Part shown: positions 1-14,500 of the stretch, in pieces
Position numbering within the stretch: the first letter of the stretch is position 1
How the letters are laid out: every line of letters starts with the position of its first letter
Program-made: the position numbers and the translations under genes
Assembly (NCBI RefSeq): GCF_004210375.1
Contig: NW_027467782.1
Span: forward strand, 33,159,771-33,223,770
DNA length: 64,000 nt
From: Tachypleus tridentatus
Lineage: Eukaryota; Arthropoda; Merostomata; Xiphosura; Limulidae
Direction of reading: 5' to 3'
The notes under the pieces: generated by a model
Databases searched by the model: none
Seen by the model: only the letters and a program-made list of their open reading frames with translations
What the model was told of the DNA's origin: nothing

Positions 1-1610
1 AGACGGTATGCCATTGCTCCTTTTAGCCTTCATATCCAGTCATAGTTGGATGAATTGGGTCTGTCCTTGGATAACATTGCTGTATCCACTGGTCAGCCCA
101 TCCCACCATGGTTTATTACCATCCCCAATTGTGAATTATCTTAAAGCTATCTGAGAAAAGTAGACACTCCTGATTGGAAATACTGTTTGTTATTTGCTGA
201 ACATCTTTTGAACCATCTTTCCATTCCTGTTTATACAGATGGTTCAAAATCAGGTGACTGTGTGGACTCTACCATGGTTGCACGTAGAATCCCCTCTACA
301 GCTTCTGTGTTTACTACTGAACTGTATGCCATTTCTCTTGCCCTGGATCACATAGAAGCTAAGCAGTACTCAAACTGCATGATTTATACTGACTCGCTTA
401 GTTCTCTGCTGGCCCTAGAATCGCTTCACATTGGTTCACACCCTGTTGTCACCAATATTCACAACTGACTGGCCCATTTCTCTTTATCATCTACTTCTAT
501 TCAGTTTTTCTGGATACTGGGCCATATTGGTATTCATGGGAGCTAGCTTGCCGACACTGCAGCTAAGTCTATCTGCTCTGGCACTATCACCGCTGTGCCT
601 GTCTGATACATGGACTATGGTCCTGTATTCAAGGCTTGGCTCTGTGCCATCTCGCAGTCAATTTGGAGTGAGCAATGCAAAAACATGCTTTTCCAAATAC
701 AACCCTGTATTAGACTTTGGCTGTCCTTGTTACCGTAAGGATCGGAAGGAGGAAGTTGTTCTAACTAGACTATGCATTGGTCACAGTTTTTTAACTCATT
801 GTTTTCATTTATCTGGAACTGATACACCATTATGTTGTCTGTGTGATACTCAGGTCACTGTATACCACATTTTACTTTCTTGCCATCGTTATGACTATCG
901 ATGGTGCCATTTTCACCATATTCTGTCCTAAGGTTTGTCCATAATGTTAGACAGTGTTATTGGTGATGGTGACATTGTCCACCTTGGAAATGTTTTTAGT
1001 TTTTTTAAAGGCCATCAGTCTTTCTAATGCCATTTAAGTTTTTTTAGACCTTTTTTGATGAGAATCCCTCTGGAGAATCACAGTCTATCTAGTTTGATTT
1101 GAAATTAGAAAATGACTGTAAAGTCAAGTAACTCAAATAGGACTGGAAAGGTCCACTTAGGTGACTAACGCTGCTGTTTGAACTACCTGTTAGTCATCCT
1201 GGCAAGTTACTATTAAAATTTTGCTACACTTCCTTTAAAACTTTAATTACTTTACTTTTTGAAAATAGCTATAACATCAAATAACTTGGAACCAAGACTG
1301 GAAAGGCCAGCTACAGGTGACTGATGATGGTTTTCTTACTTATCTCTTTTAATCTTCCTAGCGAGTTATGATAATTACAGTTATGCTGCAGAAAGTCCTC
1401 TACAACTTGTATTACTGTAGTTTTGTTTTAATGCTTTAGACTAGATGTAAACATTGGTTTATGGTTTTTTTACTTTTTTTTTTTTTACCTTAATTTTCTT
1501 TATAAATTTCCTGATTTTACTTTAATTTTATCTTTTTACTGGATGTTTAGCACAGATAGCCTAGCTGCTTTGTGCCATAAAACACCAAATCAACCAACCA
1601 ACCAACTAAG
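1..1610 (+). mobile_element. jockey-like LINE, 3' portion (copy 1)
   Basis: The left edge of the window cuts a LINE whose RNase H domain is readable at about 187-465 (IYTDGSKSGDCVD, ELYAISLALDH, IYTDSLSSLLALES). A Cys/His C-terminal segment (PLCCLCDTQVTVYHILLSCH) lies at about 825-890. Frameshifts break the ORF near 470-540. A 3' UTR follows and ends in ACCA-rich repeats (caaccaaccaaccaac) at about 1,590-1,610 instead of poly(A). It is the same family as the copies at 17.3 and 53.6 kb. Confidence 0.88.
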
Positions 1611-2363
1611 GAAGATAATTACTACCTTCAGTGTAACCTAGAAAAATAATTTTTTTCTTTACCTCCCACATTTGAGATTGTTTATAAGTAGAACTGGTTT
1701 ATTTTTCTTTATTCAGAATAGTATGTAGTTATTCATTCAAACAAGTCAGAAACCTTCCAAGAACTTCTGTTATAATTTGTTTCCAATGTGTTCATGAAGA
1801 AAACATTTGTTTTTAAAGTAGCTATATGTCTTAAGCTAGTTGCATAATTGTTAAACTGATCAAACGTAGGAACAAAACAAAGTAAAATTAGTTCTAAGTA
1901 TTCTGAAAGTGTTTGATACCAAACCATAAAGAAATTCAGAATTAAATTTGAATTTTGAAAGTGTGTTTCGGGGCTAACACACAGGTTTTATTTTGGACTT
2001 TTTTCAGCCAATAAAATGTTTACATTTACAGAAAGTAAACTACAATAATTTTTTATTTTATAACTTTTTTTTGCTTGTCTACTAGCTAGTTGTAGGTTTC
2101 AAATAAATTAACTATTGCAAACTTTAGATCTGAGAGTTTATATATAAAGGAAAAGAGTATGACAAAAAAGAAAAATAAACTTTACAGATTCTTTATTTTG
2201 AATTATTTTTATAAGATATTGGCACAATGGCTTATGAAAAGAAAATACTTTATCACTAGTACAGTTTTTAAAGTTAAGGTTTATCATTTACATTTCATTT
2301 CACTTAACCATTTCTGTGAGTCTTTAAATGTATGTGAACTAGTTGAAATAAACATTCTTTCAG
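1611..2363 (+). other. ATR intron, no recognisable feature
   Basis: AT-rich intronic sequence between the LINE tail and the first ATR exon. Only short chance ORFs are present and I see no repeat shared with the rest of the window. Confidence 0.5.
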
Positions 2364-2543
2364 ATTTTAGATAGGTATGGTTTGTATCAACTTACAACTG
2401 AAAAACTTGGAGTTGCAATTGTTGACACATTTACTTACCTGATGAGTTACCTTAAAAGGAGAAACTTTTCTGTTCCCAAGAAGTTGATTGAATCTCTGAG
2501 TGAAGTTCTATTAAATCATTGTGGAAAAATGGTGAACTCACAG
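2364..2543 (+). CDS. ATR: ATR exon, N-terminal solenoid
   Basis: Open for 60 codons between an acceptor (ttctttcag) and a donor (gtaaga), phase 0 to 0. The peptide includes [13 protein letters not shown] and ends [12 protein letters not shown]. It aligns loosely with the helical repeats of human ATR just before the KRRRLSSS segment, which agrees with the next exon. The tag at 2,368-2,370 is a possible alternative acceptor. Assignment rests mainly on phase and order, since this part of ATR is poorly conserved. Confidence 0.68.
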
Positions 2544-5500
2544 GTAAGATAAACTGTAGAGTTGAAAGGGTTTTTAAAATATGAAACTTATATGTATGTA
2601 TTGGATAAAGGTGTTTTGTAGAACTGTAGTGTATTTTTGCATTATAAATTAGACTAGCTAACAAAGTTTTATATGTCTATTACACTTTGAGAAAATGAAT
2701 AGATAAGTATGTGTATACTCATATCATGTTTTTGTTATTTACATTCATATTTTATACTGCTGCACATTATTCTTTTATCTGGAGCTTTTGTAAAATCTTT
2801 CATAATGGACCATTAGTTTGGTGCAGCCAAGTGATTAATGTGCTCAAACTGTGAATCTAAGATTTTATTATCTGTGTTTCATTACTGCAAATGTGTGTTC
2901 TGTGGGGCTTGTGGGTGCAATAAGTGTAACTATCAAATCTCACTGGCTGTTCCTTAGCTACCTTCCTTTTAGTCTTATACTTCAGAATTGGAGACAGCTA
3001 TGCGTGTAAAGCCCTTGGATAGTTTTCCACAAAATTCATAAACAAATCAAAAATGAAAGACCAGCATTTTTAAAAGTCTTTGGTTAACTAATCTTCTCAC
3101 CCAAGGTATCGTTTAGTGTCTTACATTTAAACTTTTATTAAACTATTTTTTCTTTTATGTTATATTATTTAGAAAAGCTTAAAATTTTAGCTAATGATTC
3201 ATATCTTTATAAGTTTTTAATTCTACGAGGTCATATTTTAAAAAAACTTCCTGAATTTCTCTTAGTATAACACATGACATATTTACTTTAGGTATCTTGT
3301 CTTCCCTATTTTATTCACCACCCTTTCAAAAAGTACAAAATTAAACTTAAATTACTCAGAATAAAATTGTCATTGCTCAGACAAACCATAATTTTTATAG
3401 CCTTCAATTTTGTTTGGCTACAAAGCTATAAATAAAAAATCAGACCCCATTCCTGCCACATCAAGCTGTCATATCCTTTCTTTCAGGTTTTGGTGATTAT
3501 TCTCTCTTAGATTTATTTATATATTATTTATAACCAACAGAAAGTCAAGGTTTTGATCTATCAAATGATGTATTGTATAATGTTGTATTCTGAAAAAATA
3601 AACATTAGTTTTACTCAGAGAACAACCTTCTTTCTCATGGGAAATTTAATGGCTAGCTTGGACAGATTTGCAACAGCTTTTGTTGCATAGGTAGAAAGGT
3701 AGAAAAATTGAGTGTTAGGAGAAATTATCTGCTTTTTACATATTATCAGTATATGTTCTTTGGTCCGTTATTTAATTAAATGAAAATTATTTAATGCATT
3801 ACTACCATTAGTGTAAAAACAGTAGTATAAAGTGTTCTCAACAATCTACAACAAGAAAAAAAGAAGATAAAGTACATTATTTCATATTTGTCTTGTTTCT
3901 TCTTTATTTATTATTATTAAAAGTAATCAAAATGTAAAAATGTGGATCTCTTTTTAGATTAGTTAAGAATAGATTATGTAAAGAAAATAATAATAATATA
4001 ATAAAAATGTTTCACAAGCCACACGTGCAAGTATCTTGTAGTTAATGTGATTCAGTACTGTAACGTGAGCTGTATGTGCCTTGAGTGACACAGATAATAG
4101 TTAGACAGGATTCAAAGAGCATATAAAAAAATAAATTTTTAATTACAAATAGATGTACACTGTTAGGACCTTAAAACTACTTAGGGTAAAAGAATGTAGT
4201 TTTGTGTTACAATTTAGAGTCATTCCGAAAATCAGAAAAGGGTAGTTTAGATTGATTTTGTTTTGGGAGGTTTGGTTAATATAATTTGATTTTGTTTTGG
4301 TGGTTATGAGGTTGGTTAATATAATTTGATTTTGTTTTGGTGGTTATGAGGTTGGTTAATATAAACATGGACAAATCTTTATTTTATTTTACTAAAACTA
4401 CTTCACTAAAAAAAAATTATTTATGATGTTAACCGAAAGTGTGCAAAATTTTGTAAATATGTACACTATTGAAAATTGGAAGTATTTAAAGCTATAAAGA
4501 CCTTGAATGGGTACAAAGAGGTCATGTGGTTGTTCCAATTGACTGAGCTTAATTGTGTGCATATGTACTGTGGTTTAAAGATAAGGTTACATTAATATCA
4601 AATTTTTTTCTGTTACTTGGGTTTCTTCATTTCAAATATTGCACAGTGTTCTTTCTAAAAAATATAATTTAAGTTTCTGTGATTTATTTTTCTTTCAATT
4701 TACATATTCTTAATTATTATTGTAATTAAATATGTGTGTGTTTATATATAGTGTGTCAAGACTGCATTATTATATATACAAAGAGAAGAGCTCAAGCAGT
4801 TGTCTGCTCATAATCCCACAATTCAAGGAAAACCTGTTCAACATCAACCATTTACAAGTAGGTTATCCACCAAAAGAAAGAGAGCTAGCGATGACATTAA
4901 AGGAGAAGAACCTTTGAAGTGAGTTGTGATTTTCTATATTTGTTATACACACTACATGGCCAAAAGTATGCGGACACCCTTCTAATTAGTGGGTTTAGCT
5001 ATTTCAGCCACACCCGTTGCTAACAGGTGTATAAAGTCAAGCATGCAGCCATGCAATCTCCATAGACAAACATTGGCAGTAGAATGGGTTGTACTGAAGA
5101 GCTCAGTGTCTTTCAACATGGCACTGTCATAGGATATTACTTTTCGAACAAGTGAGTTCGTCAAATTTCTGCCCTGCTAGAGCTGCCCTGGTCAACTGTA
5201 AGTGCTCTTATTGTGAAGCGAAAACGTCTAGAAGAAAAAAAACACTGTAGTCATGAAGAGGTAGGCCATAGAAGCTCACAGAATGGGACCGCCAAGTGGT
5301 GAAGCGCATAACGCATAAACATCGTCTTTTCTCGGTTGCAACACTCACTACTGAGTTCCAAACTGCCTGTGTAAGCAATGCAAGCACAAGAACTGTTCAT
5401 TGGGAACTTCATGAAATGGGTTTCCATGGTCGAGCAGCCACATGCAAGCGTAAGGTCACCATGAGCAATGCCAAGCATTGGCTGGAGTGGTGTAAAGTTA

Positions 5501-8500
5501 CCACCATTGGATTCTGGATCAGTAGAAACACGTTTTCTGGAGTAATGAATCTTGCTTCACTATCTGGCAGTCTGATGAACGAATCTGGGTTTGGCAGATG
5601 CCAGGAAAACAATGCCCGCCTGAATGCATAAAATTTTGTGGAGGAGGAATAATGGTCTGGGGCTGTTTTTCATGGTTTAAACTAGGCTCTTTAGTTCCAG
5701 TGAAAGGAAGTCTTAATGCTACAGCATACAATGACATTCTAGAGTTGTGTGCTTCCAAAATTTTTGCAACAGTTTGGGGAAGGCCCCTTTTTTCCAACAT
5801 TACAATGCCCCCATGCTCAAAGCAAGGTCCATAAAGACATGGTTTGCTGAGGTCGATGTTGAAGAAATTGACTGGCCTGCACAGAGCCATGACATCAACC
5901 CTGCTGAACAACTTTGGGATGAATTGGAATGCTGACTGCAAGCCAGGCCTTCTTGCCCAACCTTGCTAATGCTCTTGTGACTGAATAGGAGTGAATTCCC
6001 ACAGCCATCTTTCAAAATCTAGGGAAAACCCTTCCTGTGGAGGCTGCTATAGCAGCAAAGGCAGTATCAACTCCATATTAATGCCCATGTTTCTGGAATG
6101 AAATGTTCAACAAGCACATATGGGTATTCACCTACTTTTGGCCATGTGGTGTATCTTTATTATTCAATTGTGATTGTTAAAATCTTGATAGTGTATTTCC
6201 CTATGTAAATTTAAACATTTCTGTTACAATGCTTTATTGTCTTACTTTTAAGTATAAAAATGAAAAAAATACACAAAATATATGTAAGAAATTTCTGTTG
6301 TGATGTTTGCTCTTTATTTCTTTCTGGCATTGAAATAATGAATATTAATATAAATACAGAAATATATCAAATTTTGTAAGTTTTATTGAATGTTTATTGT
6401 GAATTATTAAAATTTATAACATGATTTTACCTATGATTACAGTGTTTATGCCAAAAATTCTTTTTTACACATTCTATCATTTTCAAATTAGTGGAGAAAA
6501 ATGAAAATTATGAAATTTTTTTAGATCTATATGATTTTGTATCATATCTATATAACAGATATGATACAAAATCATATGTTTGCTTAGTATTCAGACTTGG
6601 ATTTGGGTAAGAATAAAAACAAACTGAAAATTGCCTTAGTTTTGATGTACCAGAGTTGTTTCATGATTATTCTTCCAATACCAAACATTACTTCCTCTCA
6701 CATCAATAAATAGTTTGGTGCTTTTATCTATATGTAAAAAAAAAGCATGCCTAACAGTTAAATGGTAAAGTGTGTCTTGCATGCAGATTATCATGTGACA
6801 ACCTTCCCACCAATAGTAGTGCAACACACATGCTCCTGATATGTGCAACTCCCTCTGTTCTCTTTCACTGAATTATTACTTCTTGGTTGGCTGTTCTTGT
6901 ATTGTGACTTTTAATTTGTTCTCGTTTCATGTGTTTATTGTTGTTTTTTCTCATATTTGTATCAATTTCTCTCAACAGGTTTACTCTTTATTATACAGTA
7001 GTGATATTTGTAACTTGTTGAATTATTTTGAAGTGGAATTATTCTATATTTCTATTTAGTTATGGACTTGTTACTTTGTTACAAAAAGTATTTCTTTCTG
7101 TCAGTATGGTTGTAATGTGTTCATTTTGAATTATGAATTACACATTCTAAGTTACCATTTCAGAAGTTATATTTTCTATTAGCACATTTATACAGGTTTC
7201 TAGTGGTGGTATTCTACTGCAAAATAATCAGCTTTTTTTCATTGTTATATTGATTGTCCAGAGTGCTGACATTTGTTGTGCCTTGACTTGAGTTTGGTGG
7301 TCTGCACATTTTTAAATACAGTCTGCCAACTTTGGGCAGATTAAACATCTATAGTTATGAGCTTATAACATTTTTATTGCTAGTATCATTATCTGTTGTT
7401 ATTTGGGCTCCATAACATAAGTTTTGGTAGATTGGTACTGAGAGTTTAGTTTAGGTTTAGGCTTAGTTGTATCCTGCATTCTATACCATTCAATTAGGCT
7501 TATCATTGGTTTTTGTTATTTTAGGAAAACGTGTAATTTATCTTACTGGTATATCAATTATTGGGTTAACAATATTGTTTTTTTTTCATATATCGTGTCT
7601 CATACATATCTTAATGTTTATATATACTTACTTACTTTTAAAAAATAACTTCTGTTTAATTTTCATTATTATTTGTCTCGTATACTTTTCCCTATTAACT
7701 TGGTTTATGTGGAACCCTGTAGCCAGGGTCCACACAGACTTCTAGTATTCTACATGCTTATTGTCAGGTTAGTATTTTTAAATTAGAGTTTAGTGATATA
7801 TTTCATCTCCACTGTTCAATTTGGTTTAAAAAGAGTCTGTTATTTTTTAATTACCTATATTTCTACCTCAGGGGTAAATTAATAATTAAATTAAATATTT
7901 TATTTGCTTTAATGCATAACATCTGATACATATGTTTATTTCACCACACAATTTCTCAACATTTACAATTTATCAGTTATTTCATTTTTGTTGTTCTTTA
8001 TAATTTATATGTTTTACTATTACTTTTGTTTGTGAGGAGCTCTGAGGGCCAGGGTACATCCTACTTTCTCCAGATATTGTTTGCCTTCCTCCTACTATAG
8101 CAAAACCCATTGAGATGAATGTTAATTTTCTTCCACCTGATCATGGCTTGCCTTTCTAGACCTTGACTGCTGAATATGTGAGACTTACCTCAGTTTTTTT
8201 ATTTTTTATAGACATGTTTTTGCAGTATAATATTTCCTTCCTTTTCTAGATATTGTTTCACAATGAGCATTTTTGTCTCTCTTTTGGAAGTGAGTACTTG
8301 CAAGCCTTGTCCAACCGTGGCATTTGTTCTTTTTGCCTTAGTTTACCATCAGGCAAATTTTCTTCTTGATTCTATATCCTTGAGATCTCTGTTGCCAGTG
8401 TTGGGAAAACCCTCTCTTAATCCTACCCATTTTATCCCCTACCTAGATTTTAACTTTGTCTTATTTTTCGATTCTCCTACGGATAATGTTTAACTTACAC

Positions 8501-11500
8501 TTTTTCTTAAACATTCCACTCATATTTAGGGATTTTCATCAGATACTGCCTTGTCCTTCCTTTCTAACCAGTGAACTGTGTAATGAAATTAGTTACTTAC
8601 TTATATTATATAAGATATAATATACTTACTTATATAAGATATTGTTTCCAAGAATGGAAAGTGGTGAATGGGGCCATTATGCTTGATTCAGTACATAAAC
8701 CATATCTGAACGATTATAAAAGATATGATGTTTTGATTTTGTAATATATATATCAGTAATTTGAGTCCCTAATTCATACAAAACTATAGATTTAGTATTT
8801 TGATACAATAAACATCAATTTGAACTAGATTCTTAACTCAGTTCAGATGGGTCATGCATCAAAGGCCATATCATTGCTTTTATTGATTTGAGAGATTTCA
8901 CCCTTCAACATAGTCATTAAAGTACACCTACTCAGAACCCTTTCCAACAGTTCAATGCCTGTTTAAATAAAAAAGAATAAAGGTTCTAAGACTGAGCCCT
9001 GAGGTACCCCATTTGTGAAATTAGTACATTTTGGATGAACTTGGTAACAACCTTCTTTTTCTCTTCCGTCCAGCCATTCGTCTATCCAGTTTGCTAACTT
9101 ATTCCCCACACATACAGAGAGAACTTTTTTACAAGCCTTTTATATATTACCTTGTCAAATGTATTCTGAAAATCCAGGTATATCAAATCTACACTTACCC
9201 TTATTTACATTGGCAGTAACCTTTTCAAGGAATGTCAAAGATTCGTAATGCAAGATTTTTCCTTCAGTAAAACCATGTTGACCGTCTCATCAATTTGTCA
9301 GCTTTTCAGAATGACTTTGCAAAGCATCTTTTAATACAGTATATGACTAATAGGTCCATAATTACTGGGACAGTTTTTCTCACCTCCTTTGAAATTAGCA
9401 GTTACATTAGCTAATTTCCAGTCCTCTGGTACCTACTCACTGTTCAGGGACTGATAAAAATTGCAGCAAGTGGCTTGCACAGCTAATTTTGTAACCTCCA
9501 TCTTTTGAAGAATACTATCTGGTGTAGGATATTTATCATTCTTGAAACTTCTCAGTTTTTTCTTAACTATCTCGTAAATTAATGCAGTAATGTTGTTTCA
9601 TCTTGTTTTCATCTACCAACTCTTCAATATGTGGAATACTGCTTAAATCTTGTTAAGTAAAAACTAAAGACAAAGCAAAATTTAAAAACCTAGCATTTCA
9701 TAATTATCAATGGTGAGCCTTTCTTTATCACCTCTTCCTAACACTTGCTTACCATTATTTTATTTAAAGAAATTCATACTGCTAATTTTTACATTTTAGC
9801 CAACCTTTTCTCACACAATTCCTTTTGATGTTCCTGCTTCTTTAACTTCATCTTCTGTAATCTTCTAAATCTCTTGTTGCACCAGTCAGTTTAAATTTCT
9901 TAAACTTATGGTGCTTTTATTTAATTTTACCTCTTATACTCTTTGTGAGCCAACCTGGTTTTTTTTACTTGCAATTACTCTTTTCGATCTATAAAGTATA
10001 TGTTTATCTTGAATATTGAAATATTTGTCTTTAAACATTTTTCACATCTAATTAGTGTCTTTAAATAAATCTTTCACAAAAGATAATTTTGTTTCACCCT
10101 TCAGAATTTGCCTTAGGTATCTATTATTGTTTAGTTCAGACAGGTTTCCAATTTATTATGTTGTGTATATTAATGTATCAAATAACAAGATATTTTTATT
10201 TGAATTCAGAAGTTAATTAAATGTGAATATGTATTAGATTTATGGTATTTGCCTGGAAGATTAATACTCACAACTTTCATTTTTAACACAAATATGTTTT
10301 AGTATACAAACAATAACAAGAAAAGTACAGTTTATAATAATGGGTATTATTAATAGTTTATTACAAAGGATTGTTTATCTACAAAAGTTTTAGAACTTAC
10401 AGATAATACTAATTCTTATAATTGGTCTAGAACTGAATATTTTATTGATAATCTAGGTCCACGACAAGCATATTAATTCTGAGTTGATAGTGTCACATAT
10501 CACTTAAGCTAGCTAGCTTGATTGGTCTTATATGAATTACAAAATACTAACACCTGAAATTAATTCACTGAAGTTCAATGGTTTATAATGGTTGAAATCT
10601 ATAAACATTACTGGTTCTGCAGTTTTCTGATTAATAGGTGTTAATCACAGTTATATCTTTCGAGTGCTATGTCATATGGGCTGTAGCTGTCCAATAATAA
10701 TAATATTTGTCTCTCAGCATGTCTACTTTGATATACCATTCACTCAAGACTCCTAGAATATTCACCAAAGTTCACTTGGCAACAATAGAGTCAGTCACTA
10801 GTATGACATACATAACTAGTACATTGTTGATTCTTATGCTCAGGCACCTTCTACAAATTTCGAGAACAGGTGGGATATGCACAATGCATTGTCAAGTATA
10901 TATATCCTGTGAAAAAAAACAAAACACATACACACACAAAAGCTATGCAGAAACATATGTAGGCACTGAAATAAATGTACAACAGTAAATCTGTTACACC
11001 TCTCTTTAGAGAATTAAGATTGGCATTAGACAATTTTAATTAAGATGTTACATATACATACACTCACACACATGCACACTGATAACAATTTATTAAATAC
11101 AATGCATTGTTAAAAAATTATATAACTTCAAAAATTATAAAAATATATATATATAAAACAATTAATACAAATAACCTTATGATAATAAAATTACATAGCA
11201 TGTGAAAGTGCTTGAGCACAAATGTTATCTTTTGTAATAACACAATCAGTTATTACACAGACAGGTGTGAAAAGTTTTACAAAACCAGGAAACATCTTGC
11301 CTAATTTTTGGCCAAAATAAATGTTTCATAATTTTTATCACATGCATTGTTGACTTCTAAACAACCTTCCATGGGGAGTTTATGGGCTACATTCACTATG
11401 TCAAAATGATACACTTTTGGAACAGCAATTTGATAAATTACAGCCCAGTCCTCTAACACTGGTACATTTGGTGTTCTCCATTTTCTCATTAGCACACCAT

Positions 11501-14500
11501 TTTTGAAAAAGTAATATGAAACTTTTTCCAGTTCATTTTTTTGGGAGTGCATATTTAAAGAGTGATAAAGTCTGCAGATTCTTTTCTTGCTCATTGATCA
11601 ATGTATTTCTAGCACATGGAACTTCACCAGGTGAACTAGAACCATTATGTCCATTATTGACACTCACCAATGAATTATCAGTAGGACAGTTATTTGGAAG
11701 ATCCCTGTCAGGCCAAAAAAACATCTGAGATGAATCTATAATATTGTCCTCTAAACATTAATTCACTGAAGTTGATTCATTTGTAATGGTCTAAATCTAT
11801 AAACATTACTGGTTCAATGCTGTAGTTTTCCAATTAATAGGCAATTATCACAGTTATAGCTCCTGAGGCCTATAGCACACTGACTGTAGTTGTCCAATAA
11901 TAATAATATTTGTTTCTCTGCACATTGGTTTTTATACACCAATTACAGGAGACTCTAGAAAATACACCAAAGTTAATTTGGCAACAATGCTGTCAGTCAC
12001 TACTAATACATATACACCTGGTACATTGTCAGTTATTACACTGAAGAACATTTTACCAATTTTAAGAACAGATGGGACTTGCACAATACACAGTCAAGAA
12101 TATATGTTTTGTGCAAAAACAAAAGTTATAGAGAAACAAGCATAGGTACTAAAATAAATGTATAACAGTAAATCTGTTGTACTTTTCTTAAATTGATAAT
12201 TAAAATATCTTTATTCCTTATCTCCATATGCAGCAAAACATTGAACCCAATAAAGCACCCAGATGTTCCTCAGTTTTCACCCTTTGATCATTTCCATATT
12301 TTATGTTAATAAATCTAAAATAGCATTATTTCTAGTAGGTTTCTTGACTAATTGGTGAAAAATTCATCTTTTCATGGGAGATTTTGAATGATAAGGTAAG
12401 ACTTTAGAGAGCTGGAGATTTCATATTTTATTAGATTCAAATACAGCTTAGTTACTAAACTAAATTACAGTGGAATTTTATTGTATCAGTATAGTAGTTT
12501 GATGTTATCTTAAAATGTATATTAAAAATCTGAGAAAAGTTACTTTGTTTCACATCCTCCACATGCAAAATTTGATAAGGCTTAGCAACCTATGATTAAC
12601 AGCAAATGAGTACAAAGTACAAAACTAGAAAAGATACTTGTTTGGTGTATTTCATTATTTACTGTTCTATGTTTTAAGAAAAATTAGTTTATGAACTTGT
12701 TTCTAAGTAGTAATAATACACTCAAATGTGACTGTATTTTATGAAATACTAGTCCACTAAAAACATGGCCAAGCAAGTCACTTTGTAAAGGTCAGTATAA
12801 TAAAAATAATAAATATATATAAGTGTACAATGTTATTAGATTTAAGCTATTTAGACTAAACATTTGGAGTTTTGAGTTATAATTTGTAGTCTTTCTAGAA
12901 TGAAAAATTCCTAATTTTGTAGTGGTTACAAGGTCAGTCAAATCAACTCAAACCATATAGAGATACAGCAGTGAAAATGAAAAAGTAAAGTATTTTATAA
13001 TTACCTGGAGGTTACATATGATTTACATGTAAAATCTGAAAAATGTCCTGATGCATAAATGTATGTGGCACTTCAATATGGTCTGTTCTGACAGTTTAAC
13101 TTTTTGCATATTATATTAGTTATTAAGGAGCCACTCTCCTCCATATGAAACTTCCAATCTTTTGGTCTCCATTTCCAGATTTTTTGGCTCCAGCTGTTTG
13201 ATATGTTTAGTCAAGATGGGTTCAGTGTTTACCTGCATGCTTATCCATCTTCTCTGAGTTCTCTCTCTTATTCAGACTCCTCCATGTCAGTCTTTCTCAA
13301 CTCACTGTTCTGGCCAGTACAGTTGTGATTTCATCTCTTCAACCTTTTTCATTCATGCCTCTTTTTCTTTCCCAATCCCTTCTTTGGCAAAATCATTCCT
13401 CCATTGTTCTTCAGCACAGATAGCTCTCATTTAAATAAGTGGGAACTACAAAACAAATTAACCATTTTTCCTCCAGCCAAAGCCACACTCTTCACAGGTA
13501 GCCTTCCTTTTTTCTTGTGCTGTTCACCCTTCCTTTTTTGCCAGTTTATCAGTTTATCTTGTGTTTATGTTACTACTTCTGACTTTTCCAAATGAATGTT
13601 CCACACCCTTCTAGCTTTTTTACTTAGCTCTTGGACAATGGTTCATCCATTTTTACAATTTAATCTATAGAGTAGCATTATCCGATACTTTTCATTTTCT
13701 CATTTCTCCCACATTGTTTTCTCTCCCATACTTTCTCCTGTTTCATTCCTTTCATGTCCTTCATCCTTACTGTTTAATTGCCCTATGAGATTGAAATTTC
13801 ATTATTGACCTTCATAACTTTTACTTTCCTCCATTTTAACCTTTGTCCTCTCATTTGATACACCATCTCTTCTTGATGACTAATTTTTTGCTTCTGTTTG
13901 CATGTAGTTGTTATTGGTTGGCTTTGCTATTGATATTTATATGTTCTTCTTTATCCCACTCATAATGTTTTTACTGAAATAACAATGCATGAAGAGGTAA
14001 GGACTTTCACACCTATTTTACTTCCATCTGTGTGCATCTTTGTTCCCAATCTGATCCTGGTTATTTTTTTTGCCCCATGCAAACTCTTTGTTGTTATGTT
14101 ACCAACACTGCTTCTTTCCATTACTCCTATTTCTGTCTTTTATCTCCTGGAACTCATTTTTTTTTATACAGGGTTTCTCGTTTGTAACCCTTACCTGTTG
14201 GCTTTATCAACTTATTAATCTGGTTTATACATCATTGACAAATAATTCTTGTCACTTCTTTAAAGTTTTCTCTCACCAGATCTGTCTTGTCACCCTTTTC
14301 ATGGCTGCTCTCTTCTGTTGTACATTAGAGAAGATTATGCAAATTGGTATCTGAAACTTATTTTATATGGTGGTTATACATTATCTTCATAATGTGAACA
14401 TCTTTTCCTCACTGGGATATTTCTTGCAACCTGTTGCTATTCTCCATAACATCCATAGACTTCAAATGGTAAATTCTCACTCTATTTTTATATCTTACCT

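Noticed and set aside
187..468. Host RNase H-like gene
   Set aside because: The same sequence recurs at 57.9-58.2 kb within a full LINE, and the 3' tail of that family follows.
7467..7745. 92-codon hydrophobic ORF as a possible missing ATR exon
   Set aside because: The composition is T-run driven, there is no similarity to ATR HEAT repeats and no good splice sites were seen.
13985..14354. Two hydrophobic + strand ORFs that could be membrane proteins
   Set aside because: The region is T/C-rich, which yields Phe/Leu-rich translations in any frame. There are no conserved motifs.
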